Below, piece by piece: positions 38,456-49,127 of a stretch of DNA of 64,000 nt (positions are counted from its first letter, which is position 1; the number at the start of each line of letters is the position of its first letter). The notes under the pieces are model-generated. The model saw nothing but the letters and a program-made list of their open reading frames with translations. It searched no databases and was not told the origin of the DNA. Position numbers and translations under genes: made by a program. Origin of the DNA: Gilliamella sp. wkB178 (GTDB lineage: Bacteria; Pseudomonadota; Gammaproteobacteria; Enterobacterales; Orbaceae); the NCBI RefSeq assembly GCF_001690705.1, contig NZ_LZGK01000011.1, positions 524,435 through 588,434 on the forward strand. Reading direction: 5' to 3'.

Positions 38456-39784
38456 TTATAAGATAAATTTGCTAAGATCTTCGTCAGCAACCAGTTTATC
38501 TAAATGGTCACCAACATATTTAGCATCAATAGTAATAGTTTGACCACCAAGTTCACTAGCCTCAAACGATACTTCTTCCATTAAACGCTCTAGTACGGTA
38601 TGCAATCTACGCGCACCAATATTTTCGTTTTGTTCATTAACTTGCCAAGCCGATTCAGCAATTTTGCGAATGCCATCTTGAGTAAAATCAATAGATACAC
38701 CTTCAGTTGCCATAAGCGCTTTATATTGCACCGTAAGTGACGCATTAGGTTCCGTTAAAATGCGTTCAAAGTCTTCACTAGTTAATGCTTGTAATTCAAC
38801 ACGAATCGGTAAACGCCCTTGAAGTTCAGGAATCAAATCAGAAGGACTCGCGGTTTGGAAAGCCCCTGATGCAATAAATAAAATATGATCGGTTTTTACT
38901 GAACCATGTTTAGTTGAAACCGTACAACCTTCAACTAAAGGCAATAGATCTCGTTGTACACCTTCACGAGAAACATCTGGTCCAGATGAATTACCTCGTT
39001 TACAAACTTTATCGATTTCGTCGATGAATACAATGCCATTTTGTTCAACCGCTTCGATGGCCTCATGTTTAAGGTCATCAGGATTGACTAATTTGGCTGC
39101 TTCTTCTTCAATCAATTGTTTTAAAGCATCTTTAATTTTCATCTTACGTGGTTTACTTTTTTGCCCACCAAGATTTTGAAACATAGATTGCAATTGATTG
39201 GTCATTTCTTCCATACCTGGAGGAGCCATAATTTCGACACCAATGTTCACACCAGCTAATTCGATTTCAATTTCTTTTTCATCAAGCTCACCTTCGCGCA
39301 ATTTTTTACGGAAAGCTTGTCTAGCAGTAGAATCAGAATTATTTTCTACTTGCCCCCAACCATCTTTAGCCGGTGGTACCAGTACGTCTAAAATACGATC
39401 TTCTGCAAGCTCTTCAGCACGATTCCGATTTTTCTCAATGGCTTCTTGACGAATCATTTTTACCGCTGAATCAGTTAGATCGCGAATAATTGAATCAACT
39501 TCTTTACCAACATAACCGACTTCGGTAAATTTAGTTGCTTCTACTTTTATAAATGGTGCATGCGCTAATTTTGCTAAACGTCTGGCTATTTCAGTCTTAC
39601 CTACACCAGTAGGACCAATCATAAGTATATTTTTAGGTGTTACTTCATGGCGTAACGCTTCATCCAATTGCATACGGCGCCAACGATTACGTAGTGCTAT
39701 TGCAACAGATCGTTTTGCTTTTTCTTGACCAATAATATGTTGGTTTAATTCGCTGACAATTTCGCGAGGAGTCATTTCAGACAT
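38456..39784 (-). CDS. hslU: ATP-dependent protease ATPase subunit HslU
   Basis: This is the AAA+ unfoldase of the HslUV protease, which degrades misfolded and regulatory proteins such as SulA. The 442 residues match E. coli (443). Walker A is GPTGVGKTE near residue 58, Walker B is [11 protein letters not shown] near 250, the I-domain lies between them and includes [12 protein letters not shown], and the C-terminal DLSKFIL tail inserts into HslV. It is 25 bases behind hslV in the conserved hslVU heat-shock operon. Confidence 0.98.
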   Translation of the reverse strand: MSEMTPREIVSELNQHIIGQEKAKRSVAIALRNRWRRMQLDEALRHEVTPKNILMIGPTGVGKTEIARRLAKLAHAPFIKVEATKFTEVGYVGKEVDSIIRDLTDSAVKMIRQEAIEKNRNRAEELAEDRILDVLVPPAKDGWGQVENNSDSTARQAFRKKLREGELDEKEIEIELAGVNIGVEIMAPPGMEEMTNQLQSMFQNLGGQKSKPRKMKIKDALKQLIEEEAAKLVNPDDLKHEAIEAVEQNGIVFIDEIDKVCKRGNSSGPDVSREGVQRDLLPLVEGCTVSTKHGSVKTDHILFIASGAFQTASPSDLIPELQGRLPIRVELQALTSEDFERILTEPNASLTVQYKALMATEGVSIDFTQDGIRKIAESAWQVNEQNENIGARRLHTVLERLMEEVSFEASELGGQTITIDAKYVGDHLDKLVADEDLSKFIL

Positions 39785-39809
39785 ATATATATTCTCTTAC
39801 TCGGATTAA

Positions 39810-40337
39810 TTAATAATTTAGTTCTTCGATAGTTTGGAAGTTATTGGTATATACACAAATATCACCCGCAATCGACAACGATTTCTGGACAATATCATGA
39901 GCAGATAATGAGGTATTATCTAGCAATGCTCTTGCTGCTGCTTGAGCATAAGGACCACCAGAACCAATGGCAATTAAATCATCTTCTGGTTGAATAACAT
40001 CCCCTGTTCCCGTAATAATCAAAGATGCACTTTCATCGGCAACTGCAAGTAAGGCTTCTAATTTACGTAACATTCTATCGGTACGCCAATCTTTAGCTAA
40101 TTCTACCGCCGATTTGGTTAAATGACCTTGATGCATTTCTAATTTACGTTCAAAAAGTTCAAAAAGTGTAAAAGCATCTGCCGTACCGCCGGCAAAGCCT
40201 GCAATTACTTTATTATTATATAAACGACGGACTTTACGCGCATTACCTTTCATTATAATGCGTTCCCCAAGAGTAACCTGACCATCACCACCAATAACAA
40301 CTTGTCCTTCACGACGAACACTGACAATTGTTGTCAT
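39810..40337 (-). CDS. hslV: ATP-dependent protease peptidase subunit HslV
   Basis: This N-terminal-nucleophile peptidase, a proteasome beta-like protein, forms a dodecamer. The threonine exposed after Met removal is Thr2 ([21 protein letters not shown]). [29 protein letters not shown] is diagnostic. The 175 residues match E. coli (176). It is first in the hslVU operon, and a likely sigma-32 promoter lies 50-80 bases upstream. Confidence 0.98.
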   Translation of the reverse strand: MTTIVSVRREGQVVIGGDGQVTLGERIIMKGNARKVRRLYNNKVIAGFAGGTADAFTLFELFERKLEMHQGHLTKSAVELAKDWRTDRMLRKLEALLAVADESASLIITGTGDVIQPEDDLIAIGSGGPYAQAAARALLDNTSLSAHDIVQKSLSIAGDICVYTNNFQTIEELNY

Positions 40338-40388
40338 ATTCTGCTCCTTCTCTTACTTAAATAACTTTGTTTAGAATGATTAAGGGAT

Positions 40389-40416
40389 ATATTGGGACGA
40401 TTAATCCATTTTCAAC
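40389..40416 (-). promoter_or_regulatory. Predicted sigma-32 heat-shock promoter of hslVU
   Basis: On the minus strand GTTGAAA (40416-40410), 13 bases, then CCCAATAT (40396-40389) fits the sigma-32 consensus CTTGAAA-N11-16-CCCCATNT closely. Its -35 overlaps the arm of a perfect 10-bp inverted repeat (CAACATCTTT/AAAGATGTTG, 40413-40437), which may also be the transcript end of tolA. Confidence 0.6.
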
Positions 40417-40492
40417 ATCTTTTAGATAAAGATGTTGTAGATTTATATTTAAATAGGATCTTCTCAGTCAAGAATGGCTTATTTTACTGTTA

Positions 40493-41626
40493 TTATTTAG
40501 GTTGGAAGTCAATAATCATGGTTTTCACATCATTATAAAGAGTGCTAGATGGCTTTGGAATAACAGCTAATTTAGTCGCAGCAAGTGCTTCACGACATAA
40601 CGCATCATCTCCACCTTCAGCAGCCACATTGAGTAATAATCCATCCGGTGCGATTTGAATTCTTAATACACAATTGCGACCACTATACATTTTATTTGGA
40701 TTAATAAACTTATTACTTATTGCGTTTTGCACCAAGGATTTATATTTATCTAATTCACCATTAGAAACCCCTTTGCGTGAAGCAGTTGTGCCTTGAGTTG
40801 GTGCCCCTGAAGAAGTAAGTCCACCTAAAAGATCATTAATCGCTTTATCATTTTTAGCTGCTGCGGCGGCGGCTTTTTGTTTAGCAGCCTTATCTGCAGC
40901 GGCTTTTTCTGCCGCTGCCTTATCTGCTGCCGCTTTCTCTGCAGCGGCTTTTTCTGCCGCTGCCTTTTCTGCTGCGGCTTTTTCAGCTGCTGCCTTTTCT
41001 GCTGCCGCTTTTTCAGCGGCTGCCTTTTCTGCTGCTGCTTTTTCTGCTGCCGCCTTTTCTGCAGCGGCTTTTTCAGCTGCTGCCTTTTCTGCTGCAGCTT
41101 TTTCAGCGGCTGCCTTTTCTGCTGCTGCTTTCTCTGCAGCGGCTTTTTCAGCTGCTGCCTTTTCTGCTGCCGCTTTCTCTGCAGCGGCTTTTTCAGCGGC
41201 TGCCTTTTCTGCTGCTGCTTTTTCTACTGCCGCTTTTTCAGCGGCTGCCTTTTCTGCTGCCGCTTGTTCTTGTTTTTGTTGCTCGGCAGCTTTTAATCTT
41301 TCTTTTTCAATTTCTTTAAGACGTTGCTGTTCAGCTAATTGTTTTTCTTGTAATTCTTTAGCTTGATTATCTAACTGTTGTTGTCTTTGCTGCTCAGCTT
41401 TTTGCTGGCTCATTTGATTTTGTAATTGCCTTTGATATTGTTCGGTCATAACAGAAGGATCAACCATGATGGCATCAATAGATTGTCCATTGATATCGCC
41501 ATAGCTAGAATCGCTATCTTGAAGAGCCCTATAACCTAATATAAAAATTAATATTGCATGCAAAATAACAGATATCAGGATTGGTATATTTAATTTTGAA
41601 TTTCGCTTATAAAACATTGCTGACAT
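40493..41626 (-). CDS. tolA: Cell-envelope integrity protein TolA
   Basis: TolA spans the periplasm between the TolQR motor and the outer membrane, and it is needed for invagination in division. The N-terminal transmembrane helix is near residues 13-33 ([19 protein letters not shown]). Domain II is a long helix with more than twenty five-residue EKAAA-type repeats. The C-terminal domain III contains [30 protein letters not shown] and FQPK. The 377-residue length is near that of E. coli (421). It is last in ybgC-tolQ-tolR-tolA; tolB and pal, which normally follow, are absent here. Confidence 0.96.
   Translation of the reverse strand: MSAMFYKRNSKLNIPILISVILHAILIFILGYRALQDSDSSYGDINGQSIDAIMVDPSVMTEQYQRQLQNQMSQQKAEQQRQQQLDNQAKELQEKQLAEQQRLKEIEKERLKAAEQQKQEQAAAEKAAAEKAAVEKAAAEKAAAEKAAAEKAAAEKAAAEKAAAEKAAAEKAAAEKAAAEKAAAEKAAAEKAAAEKAAAEKAAAEKAAAEKAAAEKAAAEKAAAEKAAAEKAAADKAAAEKAAADKAAKQKAAAAAAKNDKAINDLLGGLTSSGAPTQGTTASRKGVSNGELDKYKSLVQNAISNKFINPNKMYSGRNCVLRIQIAPDGLLLNVAAEGGDDALCREALAATKLAVIPKPSSTLYNDVKTMIIDFQPK
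40868..41267 (-). repeat. 15-bp tandem repeats in tolA domain II
   Basis: The coding sequence for the EKAAA repeats consists of about two dozen 15-bp units alternating synonymous codons (GCAGCGGCTTTTTCT, GCTGCCTTTTCTGCT and variants on the plus strand). Occasional V or D replaces A or E. Length changes here stay in frame and would change only the length of the periplasmic helix. Confidence 0.85.
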
Positions 41627-41649
41627 TTTTAATATAGTGTTATGATTAA

Positions 41650-42069
41650 TTAAATCGGTTGAGTCATCAAACCAACAGATTTAACTCCGGCAGATTGTAA
41701 TAAATTTAACGCCTTTATAATCTCTTCATAAGGAACATTTTTAGCTCCGCCAACTAAAAAAACAGCCTTTTCATTTAGTGACATTTGCTGCTTAACTTCA
41801 GCAACAATTTGTTCCTGAGGTAAATTGGATTGACGATCTTGATCAATAATCAATGCATACACACCAACATCGGAAACTTCGATAATGATCGGTTTATTAT
41901 CCGAAGGAGAAACTGTTTTCGATTCTGTAGATTCTGGAAGATCAACTTCAACACTTTGACTTATAATTGGTGCTGTGGCCATAAAAATAAGCACTAGCAC
42001 TAATAGCACATCCAATAAAGGAACTATATTAATTTCAGATTTGGTTGAATAACGTGAACGCTTACTCAT
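41650..42069 (-). CDS. tolR: Tol-Pal motor protein TolR
   Basis: TolR is the ExbD-like component of the proton-driven TolQRA motor. The single transmembrane helix with the proton-carrying Asp is in [22 protein letters not shown] near residue 15-35. The periplasmic domain ends with [10 protein letters not shown]. The 139 residues match E. coli (142). It lies two bases after tolQ and 23 before tolA. Confidence 0.97.
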   Translation of the reverse strand: MSKRSRYSTKSEINIVPLLDVLLVLVLIFMATAPIISQSVEVDLPESTESKTVSPSDNKPIIIEVSDVGVYALIIDQDRQSNLPQEQIVAEVKQQMSLNEKAVFLVGGAKNVPYEEIIKALNLLQSAGVKSVGLMTQPI

Positions 42070-42071
42070 AA

Positions 42072-42752
42072 TTATTTCCTAACAGCAACTGCTTGACGTT
42101 GTAAAATAGCAGAAAACTCATCAATAAAGTTAAAATAGTTTTGTTCTATTCTACTAACTTTTAACGATAAACGATTAAATGCTAACACCGCAGGGATTGC
42201 AGCAAACAAACCGATGGCGGTGGCAATTAGTGCTTCGGCAATACCCGGTGCAACCATTTGTAAAGTTGCTTGTTTCACCGCACCAAGGGAAATGAACGCA
42301 TGCATAATCCCCCATACAGTACCAAATAAACCAATATATGGACTGATTGATCCAACTGTACCTAAAAATGGAATATGCAATTCTAAATTGTCCAACTCAC
42401 GATTCATTGCTAAACGCATTGAACGAGAAGCCCCATCTAAAGCAGCTTCCGGCATATTAGGATTAATTTGGTATAAGCGAGTAAACTCTTTAAAACCTGA
42501 ATAAAAAATATGTTCAGTGCCAGTAATTTCTTCTTTATTAAATCTGGCTTTATCAAACAAAGCATTCAATTCATCAGCAGCCCAAAAGCTATTATCAAAT
42601 TGTTCAATTTGTTTTTTAGCTTGCCCAAGAATTTTAGTGCGTTGGAAGATAATAGCCCAAGACATCACAGAAAAGCTAAGTAACAATAACATAACACCTT
42701 GCACTAACAAACCTGCATGCAAAAATAGATCAATAATATTCAGATTTTCCAC
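42072..42752 (-). CDS. tolQ: Tol-Pal motor protein TolQ
   Basis: TolQ is the ExbB-like, three-helix inner-membrane component of the TolQRA motor. The N-terminal helix is [25 protein letters not shown]. Helices 2 and 3 contain [25 protein letters not shown] and [24 protein letters not shown] with the pore threonines. The 226 residues match E. coli (230). It abuts ybgC and tolR, so the four genes are one operon. Confidence 0.97.
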   Translation of the reverse strand: MENLNIIDLFLHAGLLVQGVMLLLLSFSVMSWAIIFQRTKILGQAKKQIEQFDNSFWAADELNALFDKARFNKEEITGTEHIFYSGFKEFTRLYQINPNMPEAALDGASRSMRLAMNRELDNLELHIPFLGTVGSISPYIGLFGTVWGIMHAFISLGAVKQATLQMVAPGIAEALIATAIGLFAAIPAVLAFNRLSLKVSRIEQNYFNFIDEFSAILQRQAVAVRK

Positions 42753-43148
42753 TTATATAAACTCCAAAACTAATAAATCTGGAAGCCCACATGGCTTCAT
42801 TTTTTTTATATCAACACAAGCAATAATTACATCAGCAGTACTAATCAGTTGCTTATTTTGATTAAATATAGACTGCTTAAAAATAATAGATGCTTTACGA
42901 ATTTGTTCAACTCTACTGCTAATATTTAGCATGTCATCTAAACGAGCTGGAAAGAGGTAGCTAATATCCATCTTTTTAACAACAAAAGCAATACCTTCTT
43001 GCAATAACTTTTGTTGACTTATATCAAGTTGCCTTAATATTTCTGTTCTAGCACGTTCATAAAAAGCAAGGTATCTAGCATGGTAAACCACACCACCGGC
43101 ATCGGTATCTTCATAATAAACCCTTGCATTCCAATTGAATTCTTTCAT
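42753..43148 (-). CDS. ybgC: Acyl-CoA thioesterase YbgC
   Basis: This hot-dog-fold thioesterase acts on short-chain acyl-CoA or acyl-ACP and is linked to phospholipid metabolism at the cell pole. The signature with the catalytic Asp is YYEDTDAGGVVYHARYLAFYERAR near residue 12. KMDISYLFPARLDDML follows. The 131 residues match E. coli (134). It heads the ybgC-tolQRA operon; its stop codon directly abuts the tolQ start. In E. coli ybgE stands between cydX and ybgC, but no such gene is present here. Confidence 0.93.
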   Translation of the reverse strand: MKEFNWNARVYYEDTDAGGVVYHARYLAFYERARTEILRQLDISQQKLLQEGIAFVVKKMDISYLFPARLDDMLNISSRVEQIRKASIIFKQSIFNQNKQLISTADVIIACVDIKKMKPCGLPDLLVLEFI

Positions 43149-43284
43149 ATGAAAATTTCACACTCGATAAAATTAATGCGTCATTATATCTGAATATAAA
43201 ATTTGCTGCACTATGATATAAAAATAGTTAAATGTAAACAATTATCATTTATAACTTATTCAAATTTAATATTAACTAAAATTA

Positions 43285-43308
43285 AAAAGGTGACCTTTGC
43301 CACCTTTT
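43285..43308 (-). terminator. Intrinsic terminator of the cydABX operon
   Basis: A stem AAAAGGTG/CACCTTTT is followed on the minus strand by TTTTTAATTTTAG. It lies 20 bases beyond the cydX stop codon. Confidence 0.7.
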
Positions 43309-43328
43309 AGATTATATATTTTTATTTA

Positions 43329-43439
43329 TTACTTATTCTGAGATTCTTGATCACCGTTGGTATGTTCAATCCATAGTCCGGTTACGACGGCCAACATACT
43401 TGCCGCAAGAACACCTACAAACCATAAAATATAATACAT
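43329..43439 (-). CDS. cydX: Cytochrome bd-I accessory subunit CydX
   Basis: This is a 36-residue single-helix protein, too short for most gene finders. Reading from the ATG at 43439 gives MYYILWFVGVLAASMLAVV followed by TGLWIEHTNGDQESQNK. It aligns with E. coli CydX (37 residues): the Y/W-rich start, the helix, the conserved acidic-histidine pair after it (LxxEH, here LWIEH) and a polar tail. It lies 9 bases behind cydB. CydX stabilises the haems of the oxidase. Confidence 0.9.
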   Translation of the reverse strand: MYYILWFVGVLAASMLAVVTGLWIEHTNGDQESQNK

Positions 43440-43448
43440 AATTATTCC

Positions 43449-44585
43449 TTAATAGAGTGAATGTTTATTGTTCTCAATATGATTTTTATCAAGTCGTCCA
43501 AACATTTTAATGTAAGCCCAAATTGTATAAAAAAGAACAATTGGTAAAAATATGACAACTACACCAAACATAATATTAAGTGTTAATTGGCTAGACGAAG
43601 CATCCCATATGGTCAAACTAGCATTAGGCATAATGCTTGATGGCATAATGAATGGGAAAGTTGCAATACCATAAGTAAATAGCACACATGCAATCGTCAA
43701 GCTTGATAAAATAAACACCAATCCATTTTTATTTAGACCAGAGCAAATAATAGTTAATAATGGTAATACAATACCTAAAATAGGTACCGCCCATAAAATA
43801 GGATGATTCATATAATTAGTTAACCATGAAACATCCGTAGAAACAGTTTTATTTAGTGGGTTTGAGACACCATTATAATCAATAACACTAGTTATTTCAT
43901 AACCATGAAGACCAAAAGTTACCCACACCCCTGCTAGTACAAAAGCCACAATCATAATTAAATTAGCAAGTTGTGTTGCTTTTCTAGCCCGTAAATAAAG
44001 TTCACCCGAGGTTTTCATTTGTAACCATGCACCACCATGAGCAACAAATAACATTAAGCTTACAACCCCAACCAATATGGCAAACGGATTAAGCAAACCA
44101 AAGAAGTTACCATCGTAAAACACCCGATAAGAGTTATCAAATCTAAATGGAACTCCTTCTAACAAATTACCAAATGCAACACCAAAAACTAAGGCTGGCA
44201 CAAAACTACCTATAAAAATCCCCGCGTCCCACAAATTACGCCATTTAGAATTTTCAAGTTTACTACGATAATCAAAACCAATCGGTCTAAAAAACAAGGC
44301 ACATAACACTAAAATCATGGCAATATAAAAACCTGAAAATGAGGTTGCATATGCCATTGGCCAAGCTGCAAAAATACCTGCTCCACCTGTGATTAACCAA
44401 ACTTGGTTACCATCCCAATGAGGTGCAATCGCATTAATCATAATCCGACGTTCAGTATCGGTTTTGCCAATAAGTGGTAATAAAATTCCCACGCCCATAT
44501 CAAAGCCATCTGTGACAACAAAAGCGATTAAAACCACGCTAATCAATATCCACCAGATAACGCGTACAATTTCGTAATTAATCAT
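43449..44585 (-). CDS. cydB: Cytochrome bd-I ubiquinol oxidase subunit II
   Basis: CydB is the structural partner of CydA in the high-affinity oxygen-reducing terminal oxidase. The ATG at 44585 with GGGAG nine bases upstream gives 378 residues starting MINYEIVRVIWWILIS, as in E. coli (379). An upstream TTG in the same frame is rejected. GFDMGVGILLP near residue 27 contains the proton/quinol-site Asp, and NQVWLITGGAGIFAAWP is highly conserved. Nine helices are expected. Operon: cydA-cydB-cydX. Confidence 0.96.
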   Translation of the reverse strand: MINYEIVRVIWWILISVVLIAFVVTDGFDMGVGILLPLIGKTDTERRIMINAIAPHWDGNQVWLITGGAGIFAAWPMAYATSFSGFYIAMILVLCALFFRPIGFDYRSKLENSKWRNLWDAGIFIGSFVPALVFGVAFGNLLEGVPFRFDNSYRVFYDGNFFGLLNPFAILVGVVSLMLFVAHGGAWLQMKTSGELYLRARKATQLANLIMIVAFVLAGVWVTFGLHGYEITSVIDYNGVSNPLNKTVSTDVSWLTNYMNHPILWAVPILGIVLPLLTIICSGLNKNGLVFILSSLTIACVLFTYGIATFPFIMPSSIMPNASLTIWDASSSQLTLNIMFGVVVIFLPIVLFYTIWAYIKMFGRLDKNHIENNKHSLY

Positions 44586-44604
44586 TGTGTATACTCCCAA
44601 TGTC

Positions 44605-46176
44605 CTATTCTGTTACCGGTTGAGTTTTTTCATAATAATAGTTGCCAGTACCTAACGAGCTTGGACCTAAACGTGCAAACTTAAACATTAAGAACATTTC
44701 AGCAATTAAGAATAGCGTGTACAGGCCACAAATAAGAATCATGGTAAACAACACTTCACCTGCTGTTAAAGACGAATTCGCTATACCTGTTGGTAAAATA
44801 TCCTGAATAGCCCATGGTTGTCGACCATATTCAGCAACAAACCAACCACTTTCACATGCTAGCCATGGGAATGGTAAGAAGAGAACTAACAAACGATATA
44901 ACCAACGTTTTTGACCAATTCTATTTTTATAAGTTGTCCATAAAGCAATTCCTGTACCTAGAATCATCAAACAACCTAAACCAACCATTATTCTAAACGC
45001 CCAAAATAGTGGCCAAACCGCAGGAATTGAATCTTCCGCCGCTGCTTTAATATGTGCTTCGGTAGCTTGAGGAATGGTAACATTATCACGATCAGTAAAG
45101 CGTTTAACCAAGTAGCCATAACCTAAATCTGCTTTATTAGCTTCAAAAGCTTTGATTATTTCAGGATCCTGCTCACCTTTTTGGATTTTTTCTAAATTGG
45201 AGTAAGCTAAAATCCCATTACGAATTTTGGTTTCATTATTGCTTAAAATATCTTTTAAACCGGTTACTTGCGTATCAAATGATCGTGTAGTCATGATTCC
45301 CATTACATAAGGGATCTCAATGGCAAATAAGTTTTCTTTATTTTTTTGTGATGGGAATGCAATAACATTAAAAGATGCAGGTGCCGGGTGAGTATCCCAC
45401 TCAGCTTCAATTGCCGCAAGTTTAGTCGGTTGCACAGTGGTCATTTCATGACCAGCTTCATCACCCATAAGTGCCACTACAATCGACATTACAAAACCAA
45501 ACATAGCGGCTACAGCAAAAGAACGTTTAGCAAAAGCTACATCACGTTTTTTAAGTAGATAATAAGAACTAATACTCAAAACAAAAATGGCACCAGTTAA
45601 ATAGCCTGCAGCAACAGTGTGAACAAACTTATATTGAGCAACCGTATTGGTGATCAAATCAAAGAAGCTTGCCATTTCCATACGAGAGTTAATAGGATTA
45701 AAATCAGAACCAACTGGAAATTGCATCCAACCATTGGCTACCAAAATCCAAAGTGCAGATAAATTAGAACCAAACGCCACACACCAAGTAGTCAGTAAGT
45801 GTTTACCACGACTCATTCTATCCCAACCAAAGAAGAATAATCCCACCATAGTTGATTCTAGGAAAAATGCCATTAAACCTTCAATAGCTAGTGGTGCACC
45901 AAAAATATCACCTACATAGTGCGAATAATAAGACCAGTTAGTTCCGAATTGAAACTCCATGGTTAAGCCTGTAGCAACACCAACTGCAAAGTTAATACCA
46001 AACAGTTTGCCCCAGAACTTAGTCATATCTTTCCAAACTTGCTTACCACTCACAACATATACAGTTTCCATAATTGCTAACATAAACGCTAAACCTAGCG
46101 TTAATGGCACAAAAATGAAGTGATACATTGCAGTAAGTGCAAATTGGAGTCTAGATAGTTCTACTAAATCTAACAT
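44605..46176 (-). CDS. cydA: Cytochrome bd-I ubiquinol oxidase subunit I
   Basis: CydA carries haems b558, b595 and d and the quinol-oxidising Q-loop. The 523 residues match E. coli (522). The first haem-ligand His is near residue 19 ([15 protein letters not shown]), the second near 187 ([13 protein letters not shown]), and the Met ligand is in FRIMVGLG near 393. The Q-loop (about 250-380) includes the conserved [27 protein letters not shown] sequence. It indicates respiration at low oxygen, as in gut symbionts. It is first in the cyd operon. Confidence 0.98.
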   Translation of the reverse strand: MLDLVELSRLQFALTAMYHFIFVPLTLGLAFMLAIMETVYVVSGKQVWKDMTKFWGKLFGINFAVGVATGLTMEFQFGTNWSYYSHYVGDIFGAPLAIEGLMAFFLESTMVGLFFFGWDRMSRGKHLLTTWCVAFGSNLSALWILVANGWMQFPVGSDFNPINSRMEMASFFDLITNTVAQYKFVHTVAAGYLTGAIFVLSISSYYLLKKRDVAFAKRSFAVAAMFGFVMSIVVALMGDEAGHEMTTVQPTKLAAIEAEWDTHPAPASFNVIAFPSQKNKENLFAIEIPYVMGIMTTRSFDTQVTGLKDILSNNETKIRNGILAYSNLEKIQKGEQDPEIIKAFEANKADLGYGYLVKRFTDRDNVTIPQATEAHIKAAAEDSIPAVWPLFWAFRIMVGLGCLMILGTGIALWTTYKNRIGQKRWLYRLLVLFLPFPWLACESGWFVAEYGRQPWAIQDILPTGIANSSLTAGEVLFTMILICGLYTLFLIAEMFLMFKFARLGPSSLGTGNYYYEKTQPVTE

Positions 46177-46279
46177 ATTTGCTCCCTATTCCTTAAATGC
46201 CCACAAAATTTATAACGTTATTATTTGTTATTCTACACTAATAAATCAAGAATAAAAGTTGATATATGTCAAAAAAATG

Positions 46280-47149
46280 TTAATTAAATTGTTTTTTTAC
46301 AACCTCTCCAATATCAGCAAGACTATTAACGACAATTATACCGGCTGATTGTAATACTTTGGTTTTTTCTTTGGCGGTGCCTTTACTACCCGATATAATC
46401 GCACCGGCATGCCCCATGCGTTTGCCTGCAGGAGCTGACACTCCGGCAATATAACCAATAACCGGTTTAGTAACATGTTGTTTAATATAAGCGGCAGCCT
46501 CTTCTTCAGCTGTACCACCAATTTCACCGATCATTACAATAGCTTTGGTTTTGGGGTCATTTTCTAACAATTCCAAAATAGTAATAAAATCGCTACCAGG
46601 AATAGGATCACCACCAATACCCACGCACACCGATTGACCAAGCCCAATATCAGTAGTTTGTTTTACGGCTTCATAAGTTAAAGTACCAGAACGTGAAATT
46701 ATGCCTATTTTACCCGGCAAATGAATATGACCAGGCATAATTCCGATCTTACATTCATTTGGCACAATAATACCCGGGCAATTAGGTCCTATCATTATTA
46801 CATCGTTCTGTTTCAATTTTTCTTTAACAATTAGCATATCTAAAGTTGGAATACCTTCAGTTATACAAACTATCAATTTAATTCCTGCTGCAATCGCTTC
46901 CAAAATAGAATCTTTACCAAATGCGGCCGGCACATAAATTACACTGGCTGTAGCTTTTGTTGCTTCAACCGCTTCTTTAACGGTATTAAATACCGGTAAA
47001 CCTAAATGCGTGGTACCACCTTTTCCAGGTGTTACACCACCTACTAATTTGGTGCCATATGCCAGTGCTTGTTCAGAATGGAAAGTCCCTTGGCTGCCTG
47101 TAAAACCTTGACAAATAACTTTGGTTTCTTTATTAACTAATATCGACAT
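46280..47149 (-). CDS. sucD: Succinyl-CoA synthetase alpha subunit
   Basis: SucD carries the phosphohistidine of the ADP-forming succinyl-CoA synthetase. The ATG at 47149 after AAAGG gives 289 residues, as in E. coli; a TTG two codons earlier is rejected. The CoA-binding fold opens with [17 protein letters not shown], and the active His is in [13 protein letters not shown] near residue 246. It follows sucC with an 18-base gap. In E. coli sucCD follow sucAB in one operon, but here fldA lies upstream instead. Confidence 0.97.
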   Translation of the reverse strand: MSILVNKETKVICQGFTGSQGTFHSEQALAYGTKLVGGVTPGKGGTTHLGLPVFNTVKEAVEATKATASVIYVPAAFGKDSILEAIAAGIKLIVCITEGIPTLDMLIVKEKLKQNDVIMIGPNCPGIIVPNECKIGIMPGHIHLPGKIGIISRSGTLTYEAVKQTTDIGLGQSVCVGIGGDPIPGSDFITILELLENDPKTKAIVMIGEIGGTAEEEAAAYIKQHVTKPVIGYIAGVSAPAGKRMGHAGAIISGSKGTAKEKTKVLQSAGIIVVNSLADIGEVVKKQFN

Positions 47150-47167
47150 AATCAACCTTTTCCTAAA

Positions 47168-48340
47168 TTAGAGTGCCAACGCAACGATTTGTTGTGCTGC
47201 ACCAGTTAAACTTTCGGCACTAATCACATTTAATTTACTTTCAGCTAAAATTTTTCGTGCTAACTCGGCATTATTCCCTTCCAAGCGGACCACAACAGGA
47301 ACCGCCATACCAATTTCTTTAATCGCAGTAATTATCCCTTCAGCAATAAGATCGCAACGAACAATACCACCAAAAATATTAACTAAAATTGCTTTAACAT
47401 TTTTATCCGATAAAATTAATTTAAACGCCTCACAAACTCGTTCTTTAGTGGTACCACCACCGACATCTAAAAAGTTAGCCGGATCACCGCCATACAGTTT
47501 AATAATATCCATGGTAGCCATGGCTAAACCGGCACCATTAACCATACAACCAATATTGCCACCTAAAGATACATAACTTATCCCTTGTTTAGCGGCAATA
47601 GATTCACGTTCATCTTCTTGAGTGGTGTCGCGTAAAATATTTAATTTTGGATGCCTAAATAAAGCGTTATCATCTAAAACAATCTTAGCGTCTAAGCAAA
47701 TAAGTTCTTCTTTATCAGTAATAACCAATGGATTGACTTCGGCCAATGAAACATCATTGTCTAAAAAAAGGTTGGCGAAATTGACAAATAATTTTGCAAA
47801 TTGATTGATTAATTTACCGGTTAAACCTAATTTAAAAGCCAATTCACGGCCTTGGTATGCACAAGGACCGGTTAATGGATCTAAGGCTATCTTATGGATT
47901 AAATGTGGAGACTTTTCAGCAACGGTTTCAATTTCCATGCCGCCTTCAGTGGACACCATAACCACCACGCGCTTACTACTACGATCAACAACCGCCCCTA
48001 AATACAACTCTTTATGAATATTGGAAGCTTTTTCAATTAAGATTTTATTAACCGGTTGCCCTACAGCCGTAGTTTGATAAGTTACCAAATTTTGACCAAA
48101 CCACTTTTCAGCAAATAGTTTTACTTCGTTGAGATCTTGAGTACAAATCACGCCACCCGCTTTGCCCCTACCGCCGGCATGAACTTGGCATTTTGCTACC
48201 CATTTACCTAAATAGGTCTGGGAAGATAACTCAGCTAAGACATCTTGTATTTCATCGATAGAATTACAAACATAGCCTTCCGGAACAGGTAAATCATATG
48301 CTTTAAACAGGTTTTTAGATTGATATTCATGCAGGTTCAT
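47168..48340 (-). CDS. sucC: Succinyl-CoA synthetase beta subunit
   Basis: SucC is the ATP-grasp subunit that binds nucleotide and succinate. The start giving [23 protein letters not shown] is chosen because it is the conserved N-terminus (390 residues; E. coli 388). A 13-residue upstream extension is not conserved. The ATP-grasp loop is in [12 protein letters not shown] near residue 45. The magnesium and substrate sites include AEVNPLVIT and the phosphate loop [17 protein letters not shown]. No sucA or sucB is adjacent. Confidence 0.97.
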   Translation of the reverse strand: MNLHEYQSKNLFKAYDLPVPEGYVCNSIDEIQDVLAELSSQTYLGKWVAKCQVHAGGRGKAGGVICTQDLNEVKLFAEKWFGQNLVTYQTTAVGQPVNKILIEKASNIHKELYLGAVVDRSSKRVVVMVSTEGGMEIETVAEKSPHLIHKIALDPLTGPCAYQGRELAFKLGLTGKLINQFAKLFVNFANLFLDNDVSLAEVNPLVITDKEELICLDAKIVLDDNALFRHPKLNILRDTTQEDERESIAAKQGISYVSLGGNIGCMVNGAGLAMATMDIIKLYGGDPANFLDVGGGTTKERVCEAFKLILSDKNVKAILVNIFGGIVRCDLIAEGIITAIKEIGMAVPVVVRLEGNNAELARKILAESKLNVISAESLTGAAQQIVALAL

Positions 48341-48517
48341 AAGGAAATTCCACAACTTAAGTTGATTAAAAACTGGCACAATTCTAATGCAAGATAAGTA
48401 AATTGTGTAGTAAATAATATATCATGTTTCATGTAATTGAGAATTATTGCTGATAATAAGTGACAATGATATACTCAAGCAATATTTTAATAAGGTAACA
48501 ATAGTAAAGGAACTAAT

Positions 48518-49030
48518 ATGGCACAAGTTGGCATTTTTTTTGGTAGTGACACTGGTAATACAGAAAATGTAGCTAAACAAATCCAAAATATTTTAGGTAA
48601 TGATAAAGCCGATCTTTATGATATAGCTAAAAGCACTAAAGAACAGATAGAACAATATGAGTATCTGTTTTTCGGCATCCCGACTTGGTATTATGGTGAA
48701 TCTCAATGTGACTGGGACGACTTCTTTCCAAATCTAGAACAAATAGATTTCAAAGGCAAAACTGTAGCTATTTTTGGTTGTGGTGATCAAGAAGATTATG
48801 CCGAATATTTTTGTGACGCCATGGGCACCTTACGCGATATTATTCAACCGAAAGGCGCTAAAATCGTCGGCAATTGGCCAACCGAAGGTTATCACTTTGA
48901 AGCTTCTAAAAGCCTAGTTGACGATTCCCATTTTGTAGGTCTGGCTATTGATGAAGATCGCCAACCGGAATTAACCCAAGAACGCATTAATAATTGGGTA
49001 CAACAGGTTAAAAGTGAAATGAATATATAA
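48518..49030 (+). CDS. fldA: Flavodoxin I
   Basis: FldA is an FMN-binding electron carrier, essential in E. coli for isoprenoid, methionine and biotin synthesis. The 170 residues match the long-chain flavodoxins (E. coli 176). The FMN phosphate loop is FGSDTGNTENVAKQI near residue 8. The isoalloxazine-flanking loops include TWYYGESQCDWDDF near 57 and GCGDQEDYAEYFCDAMG near 93. It is followed by fur, the enteric order. AAAGGAAC gives a good ribosome-binding site. Confidence 0.97.
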   Translation: MAQVGIFFGSDTGNTENVAKQIQNILGNDKADLYDIAKSTKEQIEQYEYLFFGIPTWYYGESQCDWDDFFPNLEQIDFKGKTVAIFGCGDQEDYAEYFCDAMGTLRDIIQPKGAKIVGNWPTEGYHFEASKSLVDDSHFVGLAIDEDRQPELTQERINNWVQQVKSEMNI

Positions 49031-49127
49031 TCTATTGAAATGATTTCTTTTATTTTCCTCATATAGTTTCTATAATAGAAAAACTAAAAAATATTAGAAA
49101 CGTAAACTACACAAATTGGGATGTAAT

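Noticed and set aside
40868..41296. Plus-strand frame of Cys/Phe/Leu-rich repeats opposite tolA
   Set aside because: It is the antisense shadow of the EKAAA repeats; no start signal or homology.
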